Origin: Arthrobacter bambusae | Lineage (GTDB): Bacteria > Actinomycetota > Actinomycetes > Actinomycetales > Micrococcaceae | NCBI RefSeq assembly: GCF_022606295.1 | Contig: NZ_JAHHZS010000005.1 | Span: 1-64,000 of the forward strand | Direction: 5' to 3' | DNA length: 64,000 nucleotides | Shown: positions 44,553-53,177 of the stretch, piece by piece | Numbering within the stretch: position 1 is the stretch's first letter | Layout of the letters: the number at the start of each line of letters is the position of its first letter | The notes under the pieces: model-generated | The model's input: only the letters and a program-made list of their open reading frames with translations | What the model was told of the DNA's origin: nothing | Databases searched by the model: none | Position numbers and translations under genes: made by a program

Positions 44553-45901
44553 GCGCCCACCAGGTTCTGTCCGCAGACCCTGAGCACTTCACCCGTGATA
44601 CCCGCGGCCGCATCCGATGCCAGGAATGCAATTGCCTCCGCTACGTCTCCGGGCAGGCCGCCCTGCTGCAGCGAATTGAGCCTGCGGGCCACCTCCCGGG
44701 TGGCGAAGGGGATCCGGGCGGTCATGTCGGTCTCGATGAAGCCGGGCGCGACGGCGTTGATGGAGCCGCCGCGTTCTACGAGCAAGGGCGCCGTGGCCCT
44801 GACCATGCCGATCGCTCCCCCCTTGGAAGCCGCATAGTTGGTCTGCCCGCGGTTGCCGGCGATTCCGCTCGTGGACGCCACGGACACGATCCGGGGGGTC
44901 TTGTGCAGCAGGTCCGAGCCCAGGAGCGCCTCGTTGATCCGCAACTGCGAAGCGATGTTCACGCCGATGACGGAATTCCAGCGTCCCTCATCCATGTTGG
45001 CCAGGAGCTTGTCCCGGGTAATGCCGGCATTGTGGATGACGATATCGAGTCCGCCATGGCGTTCCACGGCGTGGTCGATGATGCGCTTCCCGGCGTCCTC
45101 AGCCGTGATGTCCAATTGCAGTGCAGTGCCATGGACCTCGTTGGCGACCTCGGCGAGGTGCTCCCCCGCAGCCGGAATATCCACCACCACGAGCCGGGCG
45201 CCGTCCCTGTGCAGGGTCCGCGCGATCGCCGCTCCGATGCCGCGGGCGGCGCCCGTGACGACGGCGATCTTACCCGCCAGGGGCTTGTCGGCGTCGGCGG
45301 GAAGCCGGCCCGTGCCCGACGTGACCGTCAGGAATTGGCCATCCACGAATGCGGACCGACCGGACAGGAAAAAGCGCAGCGCCCCGAGCGTGCTGGGGCT
45401 CGTGGTGCCGGCGCCGTCCCCGAGGAGAATGCCGTTGGCCGTGGCACCTGCCCGGAGTTCCTTGGCCAGCGACCGCAGCAGTCCGTCGACTCCTTGCCGG
45501 CCGGCAGCAACGGCCGGATTGGCCGCGGAGGCGGAGGTGCGGGAGATCGTGACGACCCTTGCGCTGCGGGCCAAATCCCGGATCGACGGGGCCGCGGTGA
45601 GAACGGGTCCGGCAAGCTCATCGGGATGTTCGACGCCGTCGAGCACCAGGATGATCGCCCCCAGCCTTTCCTTGGGCAAGGCCGAACGCCGGACGTCGAG
45701 GCCCCAGCCCACCAGGGCGGCAGCCAATTCGTCGGAGCCCGCGGTCTTGCCGTTGCTGCTCCCGAGCACCAGGACGGGTCCCGGTACCAGCGGCTCTCCC
45801 GGCTGGTACCTCCGGAGCACGGCAGGTTGGGGCAGGCCGAGCTTTTTCGCCAGGTCTTTGCCGATCCCGTGGCTCACAAACTGTGTGTACTTGTCGGTCA
45901 C
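44549..45901 (-). CDS. High-molecular-weight 3-oxoacyl reductase FabG
   Basis: A 450-residue protein, longer than the usual 250 of FabG. The first 200 residues are a degenerate Rossmann-like domain (GPVLVLGSSNGKTAGSD), the C-terminal half is a full SDR: TGAARGIGAAIA for NADP(H), NNAG-like IHNAGITRDKLL, catalytic Ser in VSVASTSGIAG and YAASK. This is the HMW FabG or FabG4 layout of mycobacteria, which reduces 3-oxoacyl-CoA/ACP. The GTG start lies five bases after the thiolase stop, and the MaoC ATG overlaps its stop. Confidence 0.92.
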   Translation of the reverse strand: MTDKYTQFVSHGIGKDLAKKLGLPQPAVLRRYQPGEPLVPGPVLVLGSSNGKTAGSDELAAALVGWGLDVRRSALPKERLGAIILVLDGVEHPDELAGPVLTAAPSIRDLARSARVVTISRTSASAANPAVAAGRQGVDGLLRSLAKELRAGATANGILLGDGAGTTSPSTLGALRFFLSGRSAFVDGQFLTVTSGTGRLPADADKPLAGKIAVVTGAARGIGAAIARTLHRDGARLVVVDIPAAGEHLAEVANEVHGTALQLDITAEDAGKRIIDHAVERHGGLDIVIHNAGITRDKLLANMDEGRWNSVIGVNIASQLRINEALLGSDLLHKTPRIVSVASTSGIAGNRGQTNYAASKGGAIGMVRATAPLLVERGGSINAVAPGFIETDMTARIPFATREVARRLNSLQQGGLPGDVAEAIAFLASDAAAGITGEVLRVCGQNLVGA

Positions 45902-45906
45902 GCCGG

Positions 45907-47277
45907 TTACCGACCTTCCGGAGCGGAGTACGCCTCAAGGATCGCCACGACTCCCTGCCCTCCGGCAGCGCAGATGGAGATCAGTCCGCGGGCCGGACGA
46001 CCGTTCACCGGACCGTTCTCGTGGAGCATCTTCGCCAACGAAGCGACGATTCGTCCGCCAGTGGCGGCAAAGGGATGGCCGGCGGCAAGGGATGAACCGT
46101 TGACGTTGAGCTTGGCACGGTCGATCTTGCCGAGTGAACCGTCCAATCCCAGCCGGGTGCGGCCGAATTCCTCGTCTTCCCACGCGGCGAGCGTACTCAG
46201 GACGGTTCCCGCAAAGGCTTCGTGGATTTCGAAGAAGTCGATGTCTTCGAAGGACAGCCCGTTGCGGGCCAGGAGCCGCGGCACTGCAAAGGCAGGAGCC
46301 ATGAGGAGTCCGTCTTTGCCGTGGACGAAATCGACGGCGGCAGCCTCGCCGTCGACGACGACGGCCAGCTTGGGCAGGCCCCGGGCGTCCGCCCATTCCT
46401 CGCTGCCGAGGAGCACCGTGGAGGCACCGTCCGTGAGAGGGGTGGAGTTGCCGGCCGTCATGGTCGCCTCCGCGCCGAGGCCCTTGCCGAAGACGGGCTT
46501 GAGGGTGGCCAGCTTCTCCATGGACGTGTCGGGCCGGAGGTTCGAATCACGGCTCAGCCCCCGGTACGGAGTCACGAGGTCATCGAAGAAGCCACGTTCG
46601 TAGGCCGCGGCGAGATTGTGGTGGCTATTGAACGCGATCTCGTCCTGCGCCTCGCGGCTGATCTTCCACTGGGCCGTGGTCAGCGCCTGGTGCTCCCCCA
46701 TGGACAGGCCGGTCCTGGGTTCCCCGGTGTTTGGAGCATCCGGGGCGAGGTCCTTGGGACGCAGCCGCGAGAGGACCTTGAGCCGATCGGGCAGGGATTT
46801 GGCGCGATGGAGGTCGAGCAGGACTTCGCGGAGGCCTTCGCTCACGGCAATGGGGGCATCCGAGGCAGAGTCGACGCCGCCCGCGATGGCCGAGTCGATC
46901 TGGCCCAGCTTGATCTTGTTGGCGAGGCCCAGGACGGTCTCAAGACCGGTGGCGCACGCCTGCTGGAGATCGTAGGCGGGCGTCTCCGGGGAAAGGGCCG
47001 AACCGAGGACCGCTTCGCGTGTCAGGTTGAAGTCGCGGGAGTGCTTCAGGACGGCTCCGGCGGCTACCTCACCGATCCGCTCCTCTTGAAGCCCGAAACG
47101 TGCGATCAGTCCGTCGAGGGCCGCCGTCAGCATGTCCTGGTTCGATGATTTGGTGTAGGCGCCCCCGGTCCGGGCAAAGGGAATCCTGTTCCCGCCAACC
47201 ACCACGGCCCTGCGGAGCGTGCCCTGGGTTGCGGGGGATTCGTGTGGTGCGCTCGCGGAATGTGCTGCTGCAGGCAT
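45907..47277 (-). CDS. Acetyl-CoA acetyltransferase (FadA2-like thiolase)
   Basis: A 456-residue thiolase. The nucleophilic Cys is in DLQQACATGLET, the His in EIHEAFAG and GHPFAATGGR, and the second Cys in SICAAGGQG, the complete set. The length and the NRIPFARTGGAY start fit the FadI/FadA2 group. With the downstream reductase and hydratase it can form or degrade 3-oxoacyl-CoA. It is divergent from a TetR gene, with a palindromic operator at 47308-47340. The same genes occur as Rv0243 (fadA2), fabG4 and htdX in Mycobacterium tuberculosis, although transcript directions differ. Confidence 0.94.
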   Translation of the reverse strand: MPAAAHSASAPHESPATQGTLRRAVVVGGNRIPFARTGGAYTKSSNQDMLTAALDGLIARFGLQEERIGEVAAGAVLKHSRDFNLTREAVLGSALSPETPAYDLQQACATGLETVLGLANKIKLGQIDSAIAGGVDSASDAPIAVSEGLREVLLDLHRAKSLPDRLKVLSRLRPKDLAPDAPNTGEPRTGLSMGEHQALTTAQWKISREAQDEIAFNSHHNLAAAYERGFFDDLVTPYRGLSRDSNLRPDTSMEKLATLKPVFGKGLGAEATMTAGNSTPLTDGASTVLLGSEEWADARGLPKLAVVVDGEAAAVDFVHGKDGLLMAPAFAVPRLLARNGLSFEDIDFFEIHEAFAGTVLSTLAAWEDEEFGRTRLGLDGSLGKIDRAKLNVNGSSLAAGHPFAATGGRIVASLAKMLHENGPVNGRPARGLISICAAGGQGVVAILEAYSAPEGR

Positions 47278-47307
47278 GCGTTTCTCCTTATGATCACATC
47301 GGGTTAC

Positions 47308-47340
47308 TGATACCCAGCGTACCTGATACGCTGAGTATCG
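47308..47340. promoter_or_regulatory. Palindromic operator between thiolase and TetR genes
   Basis: TGATACCCAGCGTA (47308-47321) and TACGCTGAGTATCG (47327-47340) are complementary at 12 of 14 positions around a five-base centre. The site ends exactly at the GTG start of the TetR gene and lies about 30 bases from the thiolase start. It is the likely binding site of the TetR protein, which would repress both directions until an acyl-CoA ligand binds. Confidence 0.7.
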
Positions 47341-48068
47341 TGAACATCCCCAGCCTAGGACTTCCTGCCGAAAACGACGCCGGCACTCCGCTCCCCGCGG
47401 ACGGCGAGGCTCCCGCCGTCGACGGCCGCGCCGCCCGCTGGCAGGCCCACCGCGAAGAACGCCGACGCGATCTCATCAAGGCCGCCCGCAAGGCCGTCCA
47501 TGCGCTGGGCAGCGACGCCTCCATGGAAGACATCGCGACCGCGGCAAGTACCTCCAAGTCGGTGTACTACCGGTACTTCGGGGACAAAGCCGGCCTCCAG
47601 CAGGCAATGGGCGAAGTAGTACTGGGACAAATGCAACGGCGGATGAAGGAAGCGGCCGAAAGCGCCCAGACTCCCCGCGAAGGCTTGTTCGCCATGGTCT
47701 CCGCATACCTGCAGATGGCGGAGTCCAGCCCCGCCGTCTACGCGTTCATCACGCGGCTTTCCCAAGGGGAACCGTCGGCGCAAGATGCCATTGCCGCCTC
47801 GGGAGCTCTCGGCCACTTCTTCGAGTCGATCAGTGCCATGATCGCCCGGCCGATGCGCGAACACCTGGGGGCGGAAAAGGAAGCGTTGATCGACTACTGG
47901 CCCACCGCGGCCATCGGGTTGGTCCGCAACGCCGGCGAAAGGTGGCTCGGCAGCCCTGCCTCCGCCGCAAAACCCGACCAGGAAACGATGGCGGCCCGGA
48001 TCACTGACTGGCTGTGCGTGGGAATCGCCCCGGAACTCAAGATCAACTCCCCTGAATATCAGCAATGA
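47340..48068 (+). CDS. TetR family regulator of the fatty-acid module
   Basis: A 242-residue repressor. GTG at 47340 (then NIPSLG) is chosen because the palindromic operator ends there. A longer frame upstream would run antisense to the thiolase gene. The helix-turn-helix is ASMEDIATAASTSKSVYYRYF (about residues 58-78), and the ligand-binding domain follows (about 85-235, FAMVSAYLQMAESSPAVYAF). It stands between the thiolase operon and the large acyl-CoA dehydrogenase gene (35 bases downstream), so it probably controls both. The inducer is probably an acyl-CoA or fatty acid. Confidence 0.88.
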   Translation: MNIPSLGLPAENDAGTPLPADGEAPAVDGRAARWQAHREERRRDLIKAARKAVHALGSDASMEDIATAASTSKSVYYRYFGDKAGLQQAMGEVVLGQMQRRMKEAAESAQTPREGLFAMVSAYLQMAESSPAVYAFITRLSQGEPSAQDAIAASGALGHFFESISAMIARPMREHLGAEKEALIDYWPTAAIGLVRNAGERWLGSPASAAKPDQETMAARITDWLCVGIAPELKINSPEYQQ

Positions 48069-48102
48069 CTCCACGTTGTTCGGAACCAAAGAAGGAATCA
48101 CC

Positions 48103-50208
48103 ATGACTGAAGTAGTGGACCGTACCTCCTCCAGCCGGGCGTCCGCCGGAACGCCGTCAACCCCGCAGCCCGTTGCGGCCGACCCTACCGTGGACGTCGC
48201 GGCCCTTGGCGAACTGTTGCTCGGCAAGTGGGGCCACATTCGCCACACGGCGCGTGACCTCGCGGGCCGCCCCGAGGTGCACAAGATCGAAGGCTTGACG
48301 CATACCGAACACCGCAAGCGCGTCTTCGGGCAGCTGAAGTACCTCGTGGACAACAATGCCGTGCACCGGGCTTTCCCCGCCAGCCTCGGCGGGTCGGATG
48401 ACCACGGCGGCAACATCGCCGGCTTCGAGGAGCTCGTCACTGCGGATCCCTCACTGCAGATCAAGGCCGGCGTGCAGTGGGGTCTCTTCGGTTCAGCGGT
48501 GATGCACCTCGGCACGGAGGAGCACCAGAACGCGTGGCTGCCCGGGATCATGAGCCTGGAGATCCCCGGCTGCTTCGCCATGACCGAAACCGGACACGGC
48601 TCCGACGTGGCGAGCATCGCCACCACGGCCACGTATGACGAGGCCACCCAGGAGTTCGTCATCAACACCCCGTTCCGCGCCGCATGGAAGGACTACATCG
48701 GCAACGCAGCCGAGGACGGCCTGGCCGCCGTCGTGTTCGCCCAACTGGTGACCCGCAACGTGAACCATGGCGTCCACGCGTTCTATGTCGAGCTGAGGGA
48801 CCCGGACACCAAGGAGTTCCTGCCCGGAATCGGCGGCGAGGACGACGGCGTCAAGGGCGGCCTGAACGGGATCGACAACGGCCGCCTGCACTTCAGCGAT
48901 GTGCGTGTCCCGCGCACCAACCTGCTCAACCGCTACGGCAACGTCTCCCCCGAAGGCGAGTACACCTCGCCCATCGCGAGCCCCGGACGGCGATTCTTCA
49001 CGATGCTCGGCACCCTGGTACAAGGCCGGGTCTCCCTCGACGGAGCCGCTGTCGCCGCCAGCAAGGTGGCCTTGACCACCGCGATCCGGTACGCCGCCGA
49101 ACGGCGCCAGTTCAACGCTTCTTCCCCTACCGACGAGGAGGTCCTGCTGGACTACCAGCGGCACCAGCGCCGCTTGTTCACCCGGCTTGCCACCACCTTT
49201 GCGGCGAGCTTCGCGCACGAGCAGCTGCTCGAAAAGTTCGACGACGTCTTCTCCGGCCGTCACGACACCGACGCCGACCGCCAGGACCTCGAGACCCTCG
49301 CGGCGGCCCTCAAGCCCATGAGCACCTGGCACGCCCTCGACACGCTGCAAGAGTGCCGCGAGGCCTGCGGCGGCGCCGGATTCCTTATCGAGAACCGTTT
49401 CGCCTCGCTCCGTGCGGACCTGGACGTCTACGCCACTTTTGAGGGTGACAACACCGTGCTTCTCCAGCTCGTCGCCAAGCGCCTCCTGGCCGACTACGCC
49501 AAGGAGTTCCGCAACGTCGACTTTGGCGTGCTGGCCCGCTTCGTGGCTGCCCAGGCTGCCGACGTCGCCATCAACCGGACCGGCCTGCGGCAAGTGGCAC
49601 AGTTCGTGGCAGACACCGGATCAGTCCAGAAAGCCGCTCTGGCCCTGCGCGACGAAGAAGGCCAACGCACGCTCCTGACAGACCGGGTGCAGTCCATGGT
49701 GGCTGAGGTGGGCTCTGCTCTCAAGGGTGCGAACAAGCTCCCGCAGCATCAGGGCGCCGCATTGTTCAACCAGCACCAGGACGATTTGATTGAAGCCGCC
49801 CAGGCCCACGCCGAACTGCTGCAATGGGAAGCGTTCACGGAAGCCCTCGGCAAGGTCGGCGATCCGGATACCTTGAAAGTGCTGACCTGGCTCCGCGACC
49901 TGTTCGGCCTCTCGCTCATCGAAAAGCACCTCTCCTGGTACCTCATGAACGGCCGCCTTTCCATGCAGCGCGGACGCACCGTGGGGGCCTACATCAACCG
50001 GCTGCTCGTCAAGATCCGTCCCCACGCCCGCGACCTGGTCGATTCCTTCGGCTACGGTCAGGAGCACTTGCGGGCGCCCATCGCCTCGGGGGCCGAGAAG
50101 GTCCGACAGGACGAGGCCCGCGGCTACTTCCAGGCGCAACGGGCAGGCGGCAACGCCCCCGCCGAGGAGAAGAGCCTCCTCGCCTTGAAGGGGAGGAAAG
50201 CCAGCTAG
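48103..50208 (+). CDS. Large acyl-CoA dehydrogenase (FadE5-like)
   Basis: A 701-residue flavoprotein, longer than the usual 380-400. ATG at 48103 has GAAGGA upstream. The FAD-binding segment is CFAMTETGHGSDVASIATTATYD and the substrate part GRRFFTMLGTLVQGRVSLDG. The C-terminal dehydrogenase domain has CGGAGFLIENR and ATFEGDNTVLLQLVAKRLL, with Glu in the catalytic position of FEGDN. A further 200-residue helical domain follows, as in FadE5/ACOX-like proteins. In mycobacteria FadE5 oxidises a wide range of acyl-CoAs. It ends at a terminator. Confidence 0.93.
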   Translation: MTEVVDRTSSSRASAGTPSTPQPVAADPTVDVAALGELLLGKWGHIRHTARDLAGRPEVHKIEGLTHTEHRKRVFGQLKYLVDNNAVHRAFPASLGGSDDHGGNIAGFEELVTADPSLQIKAGVQWGLFGSAVMHLGTEEHQNAWLPGIMSLEIPGCFAMTETGHGSDVASIATTATYDEATQEFVINTPFRAAWKDYIGNAAEDGLAAVVFAQLVTRNVNHGVHAFYVELRDPDTKEFLPGIGGEDDGVKGGLNGIDNGRLHFSDVRVPRTNLLNRYGNVSPEGEYTSPIASPGRRFFTMLGTLVQGRVSLDGAAVAASKVALTTAIRYAAERRQFNASSPTDEEVLLDYQRHQRRLFTRLATTFAASFAHEQLLEKFDDVFSGRHDTDADRQDLETLAAALKPMSTWHALDTLQECREACGGAGFLIENRFASLRADLDVYATFEGDNTVLLQLVAKRLLADYAKEFRNVDFGVLARFVAAQAADVAINRTGLRQVAQFVADTGSVQKAALALRDEEGQRTLLTDRVQSMVAEVGSALKGANKLPQHQGAALFNQHQDDLIEAAQAHAELLQWEAFTEALGKVGDPDTLKVLTWLRDLFGLSLIEKHLSWYLMNGRLSMQRGRTVGAYINRLLVKIRPHARDLVDSFGYGQEHLRAPIASGAEKVRQDEARGYFQAQRAGGNAPAEEKSLLALKGRKAS

Positions 50209-50250
50209 CATCCTGCCGTGACCGGCCGGTGAACAGTTGCCGAATCCTTT

Positions 50251-50303
50251 AACGACGACGGCGGCGCCGCACCCCCGCTGAGGGGCCCGGCGCCGTCGTC
50301 GTT
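50251..50303 (+). terminator. Terminator after acyl-CoA dehydrogenase
   Basis: AACGACGACGGCG (from 50251) pairs with the arm at 50288-50303 (CGGCGCCGTCGTCGTT), followed by CTTTCCC. Its interior is also GC-rich and self-complementary. Confidence 0.75.
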
Positions 50304-50309
50304 CTTTCC

Positions 50310-50371
50310 CAACTAGCTCGCATTTGTTGTCGTTATGAGCCCTCAAAACGACATTAACTGCGAGTTAGTTG
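50310..50371. repeat. Long hairpin repeat between convergent genes (second)
   Basis: Arms of 25 bases (50310-50334 and 50347-50371, for example AACTAGCTCGCA against TGCGAGTTAGTT) pair at 21 positions around a 12-base loop. Like 36730-36792 it lies between convergent genes (acyl-CoA dehydrogenase and glgA). It is AT-richer than that element and can end transcription of glgA. Confidence 0.65.
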
Positions 50372-50381
50372 GGCTGGTGGG

Positions 50382-51581
50382 TCAGGGGGCGAGGACTGAG
50401 CGGTACACCTCGAGGGTTGTTTCGGTGATCGACTCCCAGGAGAAGTGCTCCTCCGCCCGGACGCGGCCCGCGGCGCCCATGACCTTGGCCCGTGCGGGAT
50501 CGGACACCACCTCGTTGAGGGCAGCGGCGAAATCGGCGACGAACTTCTCGGGATCCAGCGGGGTGCCGGTACCGTCCGTGACCTGCTCCAGCTCCACCAG
50601 CAGTCCCGTTTCGCCGTGCTGAACCACCTCGGGGATGCCGCCCGTTGCGCTCGCCACCACGGCTGCGCCACAGGCCATGGCCTCGAGGTTGACGATGCCG
50701 AGGGGCTCGTAGATCGACGGGCAGGCGAAGGCCGTGGCATGGCTTAGCACCTGGATGAGCTCATGCCGCGGAAGCATGCGTTCGATCACCAGGACCCCGT
50801 CGCGCTTGCTCTGCAGGTCGCCGATGAGGCGGGCCGTTTCCGCTGCGAGTTCCGGGGTGTCCGCCGCACCCAGGCAAAGCACAAGCTGCACATCGTCGGG
50901 GAGGCTCGCGGCCGCCTTCAAGAGGTACGGAACACCCTTCTGGCGCGTGTTGCGTCCCACGAAGACCACACTGGGCTTCGCGGGGTCGATGCCGAGGGCG
51001 CGAATAGCGTCTTCGCCGTGGTCCGGCTGCCACATCTCGACGTCGATGCCGTTGTGTACCACTCGCACCTTGGCCGGGTCCACGTTCGGGTAGCTGCGCA
51101 GGATGTCTTTCCGCATGCCTTCCGAGACGGCGATGATGGCGGCCGCGGCCTCATAGGCAGTCTTTTCAACCCATGAGGACAGCGCGTAACCACCACCGAG
51201 CTGCTCCGCTTTCCACGGCCGCAACGGCTCCAGGCTATGGGCGCTGAGCACATGGGGTATCCCATGCAACAGCGACGCCAGGTGGCCGGCCATGTTGGCG
51301 TACCAGGTATGGGAGTGGACCAGGTCCGCTCCGGCGATGTCCGGCACGATGCGCAAATCCACCCCGAGGGTCTGGACGGCGGCATTCGCGGCCCCCAGAT
51401 CATCCGGAGTGGAATACGACGTCACCGTCGCACCGTGGAAGTCCGCATCACGGGGCGCGCCGAAGGCACGCACCTGCAGATCCACATGCTTCGCCAAGAC
51501 GCGGCTGAGCTCGGCAACATGCACACCGGCCCCGCCATAGATTTCGGGTGGAAACTCTTTAGTCACAATGTCTACGCGCAC
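50382..51581 (-). CDS. glgA: Glycogen synthase / GT4 glucosyltransferase GlgA
   Basis: A 399-residue retaining GT-B glycosyltransferase of the actinobacterial type. It starts with VDIVTKEFPPEIYGGAGVHV, where the nucleotide-sugar loop lies, has NGIDVEMWQPDHG, VGRNTRQKGV and the sugar-donor site PSIYEPLGIVNLEAMACG with the conserved E-x7-E. The mycobacterial relative GlgM makes maltose 1-phosphate from ADP-glucose, so either glycogen synthase or that activity is possible. It is divergent from glgC, which makes ADP-glucose. The start is GTG at 51581. Confidence 0.92.
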   Translation of the reverse strand: MRVDIVTKEFPPEIYGGAGVHVAELSRVLAKHVDLQVRAFGAPRDADFHGATVTSYSTPDDLGAANAAVQTLGVDLRIVPDIAGADLVHSHTWYANMAGHLASLLHGIPHVLSAHSLEPLRPWKAEQLGGGYALSSWVEKTAYEAAAAIIAVSEGMRKDILRSYPNVDPAKVRVVHNGIDVEMWQPDHGEDAIRALGIDPAKPSVVFVGRNTRQKGVPYLLKAAASLPDDVQLVLCLGAADTPELAAETARLIGDLQSKRDGVLVIERMLPRHELIQVLSHATAFACPSIYEPLGIVNLEAMACGAAVVASATGGIPEVVQHGETGLLVELEQVTDGTGTPLDPEKFVADFAAALNEVVSDPARAKVMGAAGRVRAEEHFSWESITETTLEVYRSVLAP

Positions 51582-51685
51582 GCTACCTAACGTAGTCCTT
51601 CCGGAGTATGTGTTCTAGTGTGAAAGGGTCCGGCAACCCGGGCTTTTTTCGGGGGCTACAAAGACGTACAGGGAGAGCAAACACC

Positions 51686-53068
51686 ATGGCGTTGAAGAAA
51701 GTATTGTCAATTGTGTTGGCTGGCGGCGAAGGAAACCGCCTTATGCCATTGACGGCAGACAGGGCAAAACCTGCGGTGCCGTTTGCGGGGGGCTATCGAT
51801 TGATCGATTTCGCTCTCTCGAATCTGGTCAATTCCGGGTACCTCCAGATCGTGGTGTTGACCCAGTACAAATCGCACAGTCTTGACCGCCACATTTCCGA
51901 GACCTGGCGGATGTCCACCCAGCTGGGAAGATACGTGGCCTCGGTTCCTGCCCAGCAGCGCGTGGGCAAGAGCTGGTTCCTCGGCAGCGCGAATGCCATC
52001 TACCAGTCCCTGAACCTCATTCACGACGCCAACCCCGACATTGTTGTCGTTGTCGGTGCGGACCACGTTTACCGCATGGACTTCCAGCAGATGGTCCAAC
52101 AGCATGTGGCCAGCGGCGCCAAGGCCACAGTTGCGGCCGTCCGACAGCCGCTGAACATGGCCAACCAGTTCGGCGTGATCGAGGTCGACAAGAACGATCC
52201 GCAGAAAATTTCGGCGTTCGTGGAGAAGCCTGCCGAAACGGAAGGCCTCGCCGCTGATCCCTCGCAGTTCCTTGCCTCCATGGGCAACTATGTCTTCGAC
52301 GCCGACGCCCTGGTGGAAGCACTTCGCATCGATGCGGAGCGCCTGGACACCAAACACGACATGGGAGGCGACATCATCCCCTACTTCGTGTCCCAGGGTG
52401 AGGCGGGCGTCTACGACTTCACGCTCAACGATATTCCCGGTTCAACAGAGCGCGACCGCACGTACTGGCGCGATGTTGGAACCATCGATTCGTTCTATGA
52501 CGCCCACATGGACCTGATTTCACCCGTTCCGATATTCAACCTGTACAACTCGGAATGGCCCATCTACACGCGGCAGAGTATTTCACCGCCGGCTAAGTTC
52601 GTCCGGGGCGAGAACAGCACCGTGGGCACCGCGCTGGACTCCATCGTGGCCAGTGGCTCGGTAATCTCCGGCGGAATCGTGGAAGGGTCCGTGCTGTCCA
52701 ACGATGTTTACGTAGGACCGGCCACCAGGGTCCAGGACTCGGTGCTGATGGACAAGGTGCGCATCGGTGCAGGTGCCGTGGTCAAGCGAGCCATCATCGA
52801 CAAAAACGTGAAAGTGCCCGCCGGGGCTGCCATTGGCTTGGATCCCGACCTCGACCGGGCCCGCGGCTTCAAGGTCACCGAATCCGGAATCACCGTGCTC
52901 GCAAAGGACCAGGTGGTACCAGAGCCGGAGGCCTCCGAGCTCGCCCTGGCGGCTGAATACCGCCGCTCGGTGCCGGAGGCGATCAAGGCTGCCACCGAGA
53001 AGTTCCCCGACATCAGGGACTCCGCGGAGCAGGTCACGAAAATCCAGGCTTCCTCGGTAGAGGTCTGA
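51686..53068 (+). CDS. glgC: Glucose-1-phosphate adenylyltransferase GlgC
   Basis: A 460-residue nucleotidyltransferase that makes ADP-glucose from ATP and glucose 1-phosphate. ATG at 51686 has GGGAGA upstream. The N-terminal signature is [20 protein letters not shown], and the substrate region is [19 protein letters not shown]. The C-terminal left-handed helix runs from about 320 to 420 ([20 protein letters not shown]). Allosteric control by sugar phosphates is usual in this family, and its Arg/Lys residues lie in the N-terminus here (RLMPL). It is divergent from glgA. A hairpin follows at 53113-53152. Confidence 0.95.
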   Translation: MALKKVLSIVLAGGEGNRLMPLTADRAKPAVPFAGGYRLIDFALSNLVNSGYLQIVVLTQYKSHSLDRHISETWRMSTQLGRYVASVPAQQRVGKSWFLGSANAIYQSLNLIHDANPDIVVVVGADHVYRMDFQQMVQQHVASGAKATVAAVRQPLNMANQFGVIEVDKNDPQKISAFVEKPAETEGLAADPSQFLASMGNYVFDADALVEALRIDAERLDTKHDMGGDIIPYFVSQGEAGVYDFTLNDIPGSTERDRTYWRDVGTIDSFYDAHMDLISPVPIFNLYNSEWPIYTRQSISPPAKFVRGENSTVGTALDSIVASGSVISGGIVEGSVLSNDVYVGPATRVQDSVLMDKVRIGAGAVVKRAIIDKNVKVPAGAAIGLDPDLDRARGFKVTESGITVLAKDQVVPEPEASELALAAEYRRSVPEAIKAATEKFPDIRDSAEQVTKIQASSVEV

Positions 53069-53112
53069 CCCGGAACCCCGGAACCAGGACAGCCCCCCGG
53101 CCTCCCGGGCGG

Positions 53113-53152
53113 CAGCAGGCCTCCCGCCACTGCCGCACGGGAGGCTTTGCTG
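53113..53152 (+). terminator. Terminator after glgC
   Basis: GCCTCCCG (53119-53126) pairs with CGGGAGGC (53138-53145), and outer CAGCA with TGCTG. It lies between glgC and the SDR gene. Confidence 0.7.
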
Positions 53153-53177
53153 TGCCCGACCCTGTAAAATTGACCCA

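Noticed and set aside
47100-47339. Extended N-terminus for the TetR protein
   Set aside because: It would run antisense to the thiolase gene and across the operator. GTG at 47340 fits the family.
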